From contig PLGG01000047.1 in assembly GCA_003138515.1 (NCBI GenBank), positions 741 to 64,740 on the forward strand: 64,000 nt of DNA, read 5' to 3'. The translations under genes and the position numbers were made by a program. The stretch is from Acidobacteriaceae bacterium. GTDB lineage: Bacteria; Acidobacteriota; Terriglobia; Terriglobales; Acidobacteriaceae. The notes under the pieces were generated by a model. The model searched no databases. It saw only the letters and a list, made by a program, of their open reading frames with translations, and was not told the origin of the DNA. Positions 7,328 through 14,742 of the stretch are shown piece after piece. Positions within the stretch are counted from its first letter, which is position 1. The number at the start of each line of letters is the position of its first letter.

Positions 7328-8326
7328 ATGAGCGCAGCAGCTTCCCCTGCCCCAGTCCTGCAATTTGACGAACGCGTCGCCAACGTGGTCCGCGAGGGTC
7401 TCGGCTCGCGGCCCAAAAGGCTGCCTGCGTGGCTTTTCTACGATTGCGCCGGCTCAAAGCTCTTTGAGGCAATTACCAAGCTGCCCGAGTACTACCTGAC
7501 GCGCACCGAGCGCGGCATTTTTCTCCGCGCTTCAGAGCAGATTCTGGAGCGGGCGAGCAATGGCCGGCGCCTGCGCATCGCGGAGTTGGGCGCGGGTTCG
7601 GCGGAGAAGACGCGGCTGCTGCTGAAGGCCGCAGTGGAGCGGCAGGGAACGGTGGTCTATGAGCCGGTGGACGTTTCGGCGAGCGCGCTCGACGGTGCGA
7701 AGAGGCGGATTGAGCGCGAGATACCCGCGGTTACTGTGGCGCCGCGCGTGATGGATTACACCGATGGCGACGATCGCCGATTCCATTTGGGAGCGATGGA
7801 CGAGGACGAGAGCCGCATTGTGCTCTACATCGGATCGAGCATTGGAAATTTCGAGCCGCACCAGGCCGCGCGGTTACTGCGCCGCGTGCGCGCCGGTCTG
7901 GAGATCGGCGACGCGATGCTGCTCGGCGTCGATCTGGTGAAGGACGAAGCAACGCTGGTGGCGGCTTATGACGACGCGCAGGGCGTGACGGCGGCCTTTA
8001 ATCGTAATGTGCTCGTGCGCCTCAACCGTGAGCTCGACGCGGACTTCGATGCGGAAGCATTTGCACACCGCGCGGTTTGGAATAAGGCCGCATCGCGGAT
8101 GGAGATGCACCTTGTGAGCCGGATCGCTCAACAAGCAAATGTGGGCGCGCTGGATTTTGCCGTCGAGTTCGCTGCCGGCGAGTCCATTCACACCGAAAAC
8201 AGCTACAAGTACCGGCCGGGGCAGGCCGAGGCGCTGCTGAAGGAAACGGGCTTCCGCGCCGAGGCAACCTGGACCGACCCACGCGGCTGGTTTGCGGTGT
8301 GCCTCGGACGCGCTAGCTCGCCTTAG
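7328..8326 (+). CDS. egtD: EgtD, L-histidine N-alpha-methyltransferase
   Basis: EgtD trimethylates L-histidine with SAM to give hercynine, the substrate of EgtB. The 332-residue product has the family hallmarks: the N-terminal substrate-domain stretch LPAWLFYDCAGSKLFEAIT, the SAM motif IAELGAGSAEKT (about 83-94), LYIGSSIGNFEP (about 166-177), LLGVDLVKD, and a C-terminal HTENSYKYRPGQ that lines the histidine pocket. It follows egtB by 45 bp and is surely cotranscribed. Its stop codon overlaps the stop of the convergent acidic-protein gene by 4 bp. Ergothioneine is a redox buffer; the final C-S lyase step is not encoded nearby. Confidence 0.94.
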   Translation: MSAAASPAPVLQFDERVANVVREGLGSRPKRLPAWLFYDCAGSKLFEAITKLPEYYLTRTERGIFLRASEQILERASNGRRLRIAELGAGSAEKTRLLLKAAVERQGTVVYEPVDVSASALDGAKRRIEREIPAVTVAPRVMDYTDGDDRRFHLGAMDEDESRIVLYIGSSIGNFEPHQAARLLRRVRAGLEIGDAMLLGVDLVKDEATLVAAYDDAQGVTAAFNRNVLVRLNRELDADFDAEAFAHRAVWNKAASRMEMHLVSRIAQQANVGALDFAVEFAAGESIHTENSYKYRPGQAEALLKETGFRAEATWTDPRGWFAVCLGRASSP

Positions 8327-9459
8327 GACGCCGACGAATCGTCGTCAACCGTGGAAGTATCCTCGGCCGGCGCATCTTCGACCGGAGCGTCTTCTGTTGT
8401 ATCCGTCGGCGTGTCCACGGGCTCGCCTATCGGATCGCCGTACTCGCCCGCTTCGCCTGAGTTGTCGGCACTTTGCTCTTCGTTTTGAGCGGCGTCGCCA
8501 TAGAGCTGCGCGTCGGCAGCATCGTCCGGATTCCCGGAAGTGTCGTTGGCGTAGCTATCCGCGGTCTGCTGGTCCTCCTCCGCGGTCTGCTGGTCCGAGT
8601 TGGCCCAACTTTCGTCCAACTGCGCCGTCCAGGTCTCGTCGGTGTTGTCGGGGCCTCCTTCGTTGGCCACGGTCTCAGATTGCTGATAGGCCTGCTGAGC
8701 ATCGTTGGATGCGGCTGAATAGTCGCCTGATTGGACGTCCTGAGCCTCTTGCTGCTCGGTCTGTTCAAGCGTTTGCTGGTCATCCGCTAATTGGGTGGGG
8801 TCCGTCGATCCCGCAGCATCGGGATCGGTTGTGCCGGTTGCGTCAGGGTCGGTGGCGCCAGTGGTGTCTGGATCGGTACCGATTGTTCCCCCTGCGGTCG
8901 GATCGTCGCTCGCTGTCGGGTCGCCAGTCGCGGTCGGGTCACTGCCAGCCGGATCTGTTGTTGCCGGATCCGTGGGATCGGTGATGTCGGGCCCTGCCGT
9001 TCCGTCCCCGGTTTCGGGAGCATTCCCGGTCGGGTCCACAACACCCTCTGGCCCTGGGTCACCCGTGGCTGGAGTGTCTCCGATGTCGGGAGTGGCAGCG
9101 ATGGGATCGGCGACGCCGGTCGGATCGGTTCCCGGATCGCCCTGTGAGGTGGGATCTGACGATGTGGGATCTGACGAAGGTCCGCCATCAGTGCCGGGAG
9201 CCGCGTCAGGGTCGACTACGAAGACCTCCGGTCCGCCGTCTGGTGCGGCGCCTTCTTCAACCACGATTACTTCCGGTTCGCCCGTGGTTGTTCCGGTTGA
9301 GTCCGTTGGGTCGCTCGTCCCGGTGGGATCGGCGACAGCTTCAAAGACTTCGACAACGACCGGTTCGGAATCGGGGTTGGAGCCATCCGCCGAGCCCGTG
9401 GCTCCATCGGCGGGCGCATCGGGGACAATCACTACCACTTCATTGGGATCATCTGGCAT
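8323..9459 (-). CDS. Extremely acidic, disordered DPT-repeat protein without basic residues
   Basis: This 378-residue protein consists of Asp, Thr, Pro, Gly, Ala, Glu, Gln and Ser, with many DPT/TDP units (about 90-235) and a Gln/Asp/Glu-rich second half. In the translation I find no Lys, Arg, His or Cys at all and only the initiator Met. There is no signal peptide or membrane segment. GAGAGG lies 6 nt before the ATG, supporting this strand over the long antisense frame. It starts 25 bp after the zinc-ribbon M48-like gene and closes that four-gene operon. Function unknown; a polyanionic entropic or metal/cation-binding role is speculation. The stop overlaps that of egtD. Confidence 0.78.
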   Translation of the reverse strand: MPDDPNEVVVIVPDAPADGATGSADGSNPDSEPVVVEVFEAVADPTGTSDPTDSTGTTTGEPEVIVVEEGAAPDGGPEVFVVDPDAAPGTDGGPSSDPTSSDPTSQGDPGTDPTGVADPIAATPDIGDTPATGDPGPEGVVDPTGNAPETGDGTAGPDITDPTDPATTDPAGSDPTATGDPTASDDPTAGGTIGTDPDTTGATDPDATGTTDPDAAGSTDPTQLADDQQTLEQTEQQEAQDVQSGDYSAASNDAQQAYQQSETVANEGGPDNTDETWTAQLDESWANSDQQTAEEDQQTADSYANDTSGNPDDAADAQLYGDAAQNEEQSADNSGEAGEYGDPIGEPVDTPTDTTEDAPVEDAPAEDTSTVDDDSSAS

Positions 9460-9484
9460 AAATTAACCTCTCTTTCTTTTTGGG

Positions 9485-11272
9485 TCACCTGGCTTGTTTA
9501 TGGGCGGCTGTAACTACGGACGGCTTGGCGGGCGATTTTGTTTTTGCAATCGCCGGCAAAATCGCCGCAGGTGGCTTCGATGCCGGCGACACCGCCGCGG
9601 GTGGTTTTGTTTGCGCAGCAGCAGTCGCCGTGGGTATGGCAGCCGGTTTTGCCTGTGCGGAGGGGGACACCGGCGGTGCGGGTGGTTTTGTTTGCGCGGC
9701 GGCAGGAGCCGGCGCCTGAGAAGCCGGTTTGGGCCGCAGCGTAAAAACGTTCTGGCATTTTGGACAGCGGACATTCAGCGACGTTTTGCCGCGCAAGACG
9801 GCAAGAGGAATCCGCATTGCGGTCTGGCACTTGTTGCAAAGAACACGGATGGAGTCCGCGGGTGGCGGGGCCGCGGCAGGCGCCGGGGCACGGCCGAGAG
9901 CTGCGGGGGGGCGTCGAACGACAGGTGCGGCAGCTGTTAGGCCAGATATTGCTGCCTGAGGGGGTGGCGTGAGCCGCTTGCGAATCGGCTGGATGCTCTG
10001 GCTCCAGCGCATCAGTTCAGGCTCGCGTGCCGACTGTCCGAGCAGCCGCAGGCGCCTTGTGGTGTACATCGACGAAGTGGTCGTCATCTCAGAAAAGCGC
10101 GTCATTGAATCGTCGCTTGCGTCTTCCTGCTTCATCCACTCGTCGATATTGACTTGCTTGAGAAGCCTGGCGGAACGGATAGACCAGGCCAGCAGAATTC
10201 GGCGCGCCTGAGCTTCGTCACCCAGGGCGAGCAGCCCGGCACGGTCGGCGGTGATGTCCGCCTGGCGCGCCCACGCCATCAGCGGCAAGTCGACCGCATC
10301 CTGAAGCCATTTCGTCGGGCTGAGGCTGATGGCATTCAACACTCCGTTGGAAAGCAGGCCGTGCGTACTGGTGTCGCCAACGAGGAAACGAGATACCGTC
10401 TTCCAAAGGGCATGGCCGGCGCGGCAGTGCCCCATCTCTCGCGCGAGCACGAAGAGCAGATCGTCGTTCTGGAAATTGTTGAGGATGGCCGTGCCCAGGA
10501 CAATAAATGCACTGGTGTCGGTGCCATAGGTATACGTGTTCCACTGCGAATCACCCGAGATATAGACGTCGGGCATTTTGGGAAGGCCGAGAATACGCGC
10601 AGCGAGAATTGCTCGAACCCAAATATCGGGGAACTGCCTCGGACCGAGGCGAATGCCGTTAAACGTCGACTCGATCCACGGGCGGCCCACCTTGTCCGAG
10701 ACTGCCTTCACGGCTGTATGAAGGGCGGAGATGCTCTGCAACTTAGTCATCGCCTGGCCGTCCTGCGCCCAGAGGAAGACCGAGCGATCGAGCGTGTATC
10801 CGGGAAGCAATGGGCGAAGCCAACTACATTCCGTGCAGATGACCGTGTCGTCGCTCAGGCCCGCGCCGGTGCCGCCGCAAACTTTGCACACAGGTTGCTG
10901 ATTCGCGGCAATAGAAGCCGCGGGAATTGCACCCGGAGGGAGCGGCTGCGCGGCTGCTGTTGGTGCTGACTGCCATTGCGGCGCGGCAGGCTGCGGTTGG
11001 GTTGAGGTTGCGGGCGCTGGCTGCCACCCCGGTGGCGGCGTTGCCGGGGCCGGCACTGAGTTCACTGGCTGCCACCCGCCGGCGGCTGGGGGTTGCGCCA
11101 CCGCGGGAGCCGATGCGGAGTGCGGGGGCACAGGCTGCCCCGACGCAAGAGGCGCCTGACCCGATGAAGTCGGGGCTACAAGGGTCGCCCCGCAGAAGGT
11201 GCAGAATCGCGAACCGGAGACTCCGGGCCCATGTCCCTGCGGACAAATCAGCGGTAGTGCGGTGGTGGCCAT
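9485..11272 (-). CDS. Zinc-ribbon, M48-peptidase-like protein with RExxH motif
   Basis: This 595-residue protein has, in order: a zinc ribbon (CPQGH...FCTFC, 10-27), a Pro/Ala/Gln linker, a second ribbon (CKVC...CTEC, 129-149), an M48-like core (about 165-400), an MJ0042-type ribbon (CNKC...CPKC, near 485-510) and a Pro/Ala tail. At the catalytic helix the sequence is REMGH (278-282) where M48 enzymes have HExxH, so one zinc histidine is replaced; the downstream ligand region reads DITADRAG, with Asp where Glu is usual. Activity is doubtful. The ATG at 11272 has AAGGAG upstream; the frame is open to 11308. No membrane segment is obvious. It shares the linker word QPLPPGAIPA with the operon's first gene. 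Confidence 0.78.
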   Translation of the reverse strand: MATTALPLICPQGHGPGVSGSRFCTFCGATLVAPTSSGQAPLASGQPVPPHSASAPAVAQPPAAGGWQPVNSVPAPATPPPGWQPAPATSTQPQPAAPQWQSAPTAAAQPLPPGAIPAASIAANQQPVCKVCGGTGAGLSDDTVICTECSWLRPLLPGYTLDRSVFLWAQDGQAMTKLQSISALHTAVKAVSDKVGRPWIESTFNGIRLGPRQFPDIWVRAILAARILGLPKMPDVYISGDSQWNTYTYGTDTSAFIVLGTAILNNFQNDDLLFVLAREMGHCRAGHALWKTVSRFLVGDTSTHGLLSNGVLNAISLSPTKWLQDAVDLPLMAWARQADITADRAGLLALGDEAQARRILLAWSIRSARLLKQVNIDEWMKQEDASDDSMTRFSEMTTTSSMYTTRRLRLLGQSAREPELMRWSQSIQPIRKRLTPPPQAAISGLTAAAPVVRRPPAALGRAPAPAAAPPPADSIRVLCNKCQTAMRIPLAVLRGKTSLNVRCPKCQNVFTLRPKPASQAPAPAAAQTKPPAPPVSPSAQAKPAAIPTATAAAQTKPPAAVSPASKPPAAILPAIAKTKSPAKPSVVTAAHKQAR

Positions 11273-11304
11273 GGGACTCCTTTTTCGGTTGAACCGCGAG
11301 CGAA

Positions 11305-11733
11305 TCAATAACCCGCAAATTGAAATTCCGCTAATTTGAAAATCCAGCTCACGAACAAAAGCACAGTCGATGCATAAATAGCCCTATTGAACCAGGCGTG
11401 ATCTTGAATCCGTCGAAACGAAATGCGGCGCCAGAGCAGAAGAATTGCTGTCGGGATGAGAGATACAGTGCCCAGGAACAACAGGATGCCGAACGGATTG
11501 GCGAAAAACGCCTTCCAGAATTGAAAACGGATGGCCCACGCGAAACACGTTGTCATGCCGCATGTCGGGCAGGGCAGATGCGTCAAGCGAAGAAAGTTGC
11601 ACGGGGGAAACCCGAGTTGCATATGCGTTCCATAACCGATTGCTGCAGGCTTGAGCCAGGCCGCAATGGCAAGAACCGCGCAGGCAAAGGCCAGCATCCC
11701 CACTGCAACCGATTTGTCGGTGCGGCTGTACAT
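11305..11733 (-). CDS. DUF2752 small membrane protein
   Basis: This 142-residue protein has the DUF2752 signature: a first membrane segment, then PCNFLRLTHLPCPTCGMT with conserved cysteines, followed by two further segments (about 70-92 and 118-136). Function is unknown; the CPxCG motif faces one side of the membrane and could bind metal or react with thiols. It lies 33 bp downstream of the DUF4190-like zinc-ribbon gene and 32 bp upstream of the M48-like gene, so it is the second gene of the four-gene operon. Three of the four genes carry paired cysteines. Confidence 0.82.
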   Translation of the reverse strand: MYSRTDKSVAVGMLAFACAVLAIAAWLKPAAIGYGTHMQLGFPPCNFLRLTHLPCPTCGMTTCFAWAIRFQFWKAFFANPFGILLFLGTVSLIPTAILLLWRRISFRRIQDHAWFNRAIYASTVLLFVSWIFKLAEFQFAGY

Positions 11734-11766
11734 GCAGGCACTCCGCTCGAACTTAGAAACTTGACC

Positions 11767-12318
11767 TCAAAAACCGTGCAGGCCGTTTCTGCTCCAGACG
11801 AACAACCACCCGATGACGGAGAGAATCAACGCAATAATGTTCAGGTAAAACGCGCCTTTGGCCGAGCCCTCGTTCAGTTGCGGTGCGCGTCCGGCGGCGA
11901 TCTCATCCATGTCCTTTTTGGCGAAAAAAATCCCTGGAATCGCCGTAAATGGTCCGCAGCAGAATAGGGCCGCAATACCGAGCCCGAGTGCCCATTTGGT
12001 GTTTTGCCCGGTCACCTTGACGCCGGGGGCCATTGGCGGATAGACGCCTTGGGACTGTTGATAGACTCCGGGCGGCGCGGGAATCGCGCCGGGTGGCGGC
12101 GCCGCGTAAGCACCAGATGGTGGATAGGCGCCGGGCGGTGCGGGAATCGCGCCGGGTGGAAGAGGCTGGTTCGAGGCGGGTGGCTGCCACGTTTGCGGCG
12201 GAGGCTGGTTCGCCGGGGCCGGGGGTTGTTGAACAGCAAGCGGCGTTCCGCAGGTTCCGCAAAACGCAGCATTGGACTCGTTGATCCCCCCACAATGTGG
12301 GCATTTCACATCGCTCAT
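11767..12318 (-). CDS. Zinc-ribbon protein with DUF4190-like membrane domain
   Basis: This 183-residue protein starts with a zinc ribbon (CPHC at 6-9, CGTC at 20-23), continues with a Pro/Gln/Ala-rich linker containing repeated GAIPAPPG units, and ends in two membrane segments around an amphipathic loop (about 108-180), as in DUF4190 proteins. Such proteins are common in soil bacteria, but their role is unknown. It is the first gene of the minus-strand operon running to 8323. Upstream lies a 218-bp gap with two AACCGGTT palindromes, which probably holds the promoter. Confidence 0.8.
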   Translation of the reverse strand: MSDVKCPHCGGINESNAAFCGTCGTPLAVQQPPAPANQPPPQTWQPPASNQPLPPGAIPAPPGAYPPSGAYAAPPPGAIPAPPGVYQQSQGVYPPMAPGVKVTGQNTKWALGLGIAALFCCGPFTAIPGIFFAKKDMDEIAAGRAPQLNEGSAKGAFYLNIIALILSVIGWLFVWSRNGLHGF

Positions 12319-12422
12319 CGCAAAGCCCCTTGAAAGCTGGGTGAATTGAACTCAGGTCGCTGACGGACAGCACAACCCAGTGCGGCGCGCAAAAAAGCGC
12401 CACGAAGGTTTCGGCAGGGGGG

Positions 12423-12449
12423 AACCGGTTGGGATTACTCTAACCGGTT
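12423..12449. promoter_or_regulatory. Paired AACCGGTT palindromes
   Basis: Two identical 8-bp palindromes (12423-12430 and 12442-12449) are spaced 19 bp centre to centre, about 105-130 bp upstream of the zinc-ribbon operon and downstream of the GH27 gene. They could be an operator, or a hairpin (8-bp stem, 11-nt loop) ending GH27 transcription; no T-tract supports the second. The rest of the 218-bp gap shows no gene. Confidence 0.4.
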
Positions 12450-12536
12450 TTAGCGCTGGGAGGGAAAAAATTCTGAAGTTTCCGCCAATCAAATTCTTCG
12501 TAGGATCAAAAGGCTCTTGCGGTCCCCCGTTTTGCC

Positions 12537-13772
12537 TTACTTCAGCGACGGAACGCGGACCAGCAGAATGCCGTGGCTCGGGATTTCAAGCGGCATGCCA
12601 TTGGAGAGCGCGATCTCCTTGCCCGTCCAGAGGTCCTTGCCCTTTAGCGGGCCGTCGAGGCCGAGCCTGGCCAGGTTGAGGTGAAACGGGTGCGTGGAGT
12701 ACCGGTCGCTGCCTGCGTTGACGACCGCAATCGCCGTGGCTCCGCCGGAGAGGGGTCGAGTCCAGACGTCGACCTCACCATCGGAGTAGGCGCGCGTGGC
12801 TTCGCGGCCCAGGGGATCCTGGTCGATGGCAATGACGTCGCGATTGGTGAGGATGGCGCGAACTTCAGGCGTCATGTTGGGCAGGTCGTTTCCAGCGAGC
12901 AGCGGCGCGGCGAGCATGGCCCACATGGAAAAGTGCGTGCGATTCTCAGCCGGCGTGAGCTTGCCGTTGCCCACTTCGAGCATGTCGGGATCGTTCCAGT
13001 GGCCGGGGCCGGCGTATTGGGCGAGTCCCGCCTGCTCGTTCAGGATGGAGTAGATGCTGTTCCAGTTGGGCTGGATGTCGTCGGTGGTGCGCCACAGATT
13101 CGCGCCGACCTTCGGACCCCATTCCCAAACGGCGTCCCAGCCGTACTGGCACAGCGAGTAGACGATGGGGCGGCCTGTGGCCTTGAGCGCCTTGTGCATC
13201 GTGTCGTAGGCAGACACCATGATGCGCATCTGCGCGGCCCTGTCGTCCGGCGCCTGTTTCATCATCACGGCGGGGGTGAAACTGCACAGGTCGTACTTGA
13301 GATAGTCGACGCCCCAGGAGGCATAGAGGTCGGCGTCCTGGGTCTCATGGCCGAGCGAGGCTTCGAATCCCGCGCAGGTCTGTGGCCCCGGCGACGAGTA
13401 GATGCCAAGCTTGAGCCCCTTCGAGTGAACGTAGCCGGCCAGCGCCTTCATGTCGGGAAACTTGGCATTCGAGTGCAGCACGCCGCCGGCGTCGCGTTCA
13501 CCCTCCCAGGTGTCGTCGATGTTCACGTAGACGTAGCCCGCGTCCTTCATGCCGCTGGCGACCAGTTGATCGGCGGCGGCGCGAATGTCCTTGTCGGTGA
13601 CGCGGCCGGCGAAGAAGTTCCAACTGTTCCAGCCCATGGGGGGCGTCGGTGCCACCTGCGGTGGGGCGGGCTTTTGGACGAGATTCTTCGTGGCGCCAGG
13701 CGCGGATTGCGCGCCCGCTGCGAGAGAGCTCAAAGCAACTACGGCAACAGACAAAAGCGAAAGAACACGCAC
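12537..13772 (-). CDS. Secreted GH27 alpha-galactosidase
   Basis: The 411-residue protein has a signal peptide (to about 21) followed by a GH27 barrel starting PPMGWNSWNFF (44-54). Members hydrolyse terminal alpha-galactosides of galacto-oligosaccharides or hemicellulose. The nucleophile is D161 in YLKYDLC, and the acid/base is probably D232 in WRTTDDI, matching human GLA D170 and D231. Other landmarks are NIDDTWE (84-90) and GHWNDPDMLEVG (257-268). A C-terminal beta domain follows. No neighbouring sugar genes are in the same operon. Alpha-N-acetylgalactosaminidase activity belongs to the same family and cannot be excluded. Confidence 0.92.
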   Translation of the reverse strand: MRVLSLLSVAVVALSSLAAGAQSAPGATKNLVQKPAPPQVAPTPPMGWNSWNFFAGRVTDKDIRAAADQLVASGMKDAGYVYVNIDDTWEGERDAGGVLHSNAKFPDMKALAGYVHSKGLKLGIYSSPGPQTCAGFEASLGHETQDADLYASWGVDYLKYDLCSFTPAVMMKQAPDDRAAQMRIMVSAYDTMHKALKATGRPIVYSLCQYGWDAVWEWGPKVGANLWRTTDDIQPNWNSIYSILNEQAGLAQYAGPGHWNDPDMLEVGNGKLTPAENRTHFSMWAMLAAPLLAGNDLPNMTPEVRAILTNRDVIAIDQDPLGREATRAYSDGEVDVWTRPLSGGATAIAVVNAGSDRYSTHPFHLNLARLGLDGPLKGKDLWTGKEIALSNGMPLEIPSHGILLVRVPSLK

Positions 13773-13882
13773 GGCGGGAATCTCCTGAAAACCTTTTCAG
13801 CGGCATTCTATCTCGCCGATACGGAGGCCGGCAACAGACGCTCGGAACCTTCGGGCTCCTCGGGTGCGAGATACTTTGAACA

Positions 13883-14668
13883 ATGGCCTTTACGCTCTCT
13901 CACGCCGCCGCTGCATGGCCGTTTGAAAGAACACGTCTTGAAATGTCTGCCCTCATAGTCGGATGTTTCGCGCCCGATTTCGCCTACTTCTTCCTAGCTC
14001 CGCACGGCCTTTTCGCCCACTCATTGCAAGGCATGTTTCTTATTGATTTGCCGCTGAGCCTGGTTGCGCTTTGGCTGTTTCATACCTACGTGAAACAACC
14101 GTTCTCCGTGCTCCTGCCGAAGGGGATTCGCGCGCGACTGAAACCGAAGGAGAACGCGTTCTCCTTCTGGCCTCCGGCGCGGCTGGCGCTGATCGCGGTC
14201 TCGATCCTGATTGGAACGGGGACGCATATTCTATGGGACTCGTTCACGCACCCGTTCTATTGGCCTTATCGACATTGGAGTTTCCTGAGCAGAATGGTGC
14301 ACTTGCCGATCGAGGGAGATGTGCAGATGTACAAGGCGCTGCAGTTCGGCAGCTCAGTCTTCGGCATCGTTGTTCTTGCGGTTTGGGTGTGGCTTTGGTA
14401 TCGCGACGCCAAACCGGTTGATTTGCCGATCGTGGAGCCCTATACATGGGCGCAAATTCGCGTCATCACAATGGTCGTGCCGGCACTGGCGATTTGTGGA
14501 GGAATGCTCCGGGCTTATGAGGACGCCGGTATTCCGGGCCTGGAATTTCGATCTATGCTGCACTTCGGGCTCGAGACAGGGATTACCGCAACCACGTTTT
14601 TCGGGGTTGGACTGCTGATCTGTGGGGCAGTCTTCCGGAGGCGAATCGAAGTGAAAGAGGGGATCTAG
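13883..14668 (+). CDS. DUF4184 integral membrane protein
   Basis: The 261-residue protein begins MAFTLSHAAAAWPF and continues ALIVGCFAPDFAYFF, the DUF4184 signature, with GTHILWDSFTHP in the middle. Histidines and aspartates in membrane segments (SHAA, PDF, HILWD, FTHP) recall metal-dependent membrane hydrolases such as the YdjM/LexA-regulated group, but activity is unproven. Five to six membrane segments are evident. It is divergent from the GH27 gene and convergent with the RND efflux operon. Confidence 0.85.
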   Translation: MAFTLSHAAAAWPFERTRLEMSALIVGCFAPDFAYFFLAPHGLFAHSLQGMFLIDLPLSLVALWLFHTYVKQPFSVLLPKGIRARLKPKENAFSFWPPARLALIAVSILIGTGTHILWDSFTHPFYWPYRHWSFLSRMVHLPIEGDVQMYKALQFGSSVFGIVVLAVWVWLWYRDAKPVDLPIVEPYTWAQIRVITMVVPALAICGGMLRAYEDAGIPGLEFRSMLHFGLETGITATTFFGVGLLICGAVFRRRIEVKEGI

Positions 14669-14704
14669 AGCGGTTCCACAATTCATGTGCCCTCGCCACC
14701 TCTC

Positions 14705-14731
14705 AATGCACTCGAGAAGTCTGCGTGCATT
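14705..14731. terminator. Possible hairpin between convergent genes
   Basis: AATGCAC and GTGCATT (7 bp, perfect) flank a 13-nt loop in the 74-bp gap between the DUF4184 gene and the convergent RND pump gene. No T-tract follows on either strand, so a terminator role is weakly supported. Confidence 0.3.
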
Positions 14732-14742
14732 CCGAAAATGCT

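Noticed and set aside
8795-9466. 223-codon plus-strand frame with GSV repeats
   Set aside because: It mirrors the DPT repeats of the minus-strand acidic gene, which has a proper ribosome site and operon position; this frame has neither.
12681-13958. 425-codon plus-strand frame
   Set aside because: Antisense to GH27, whose catalytic residues are all present on the minus strand.
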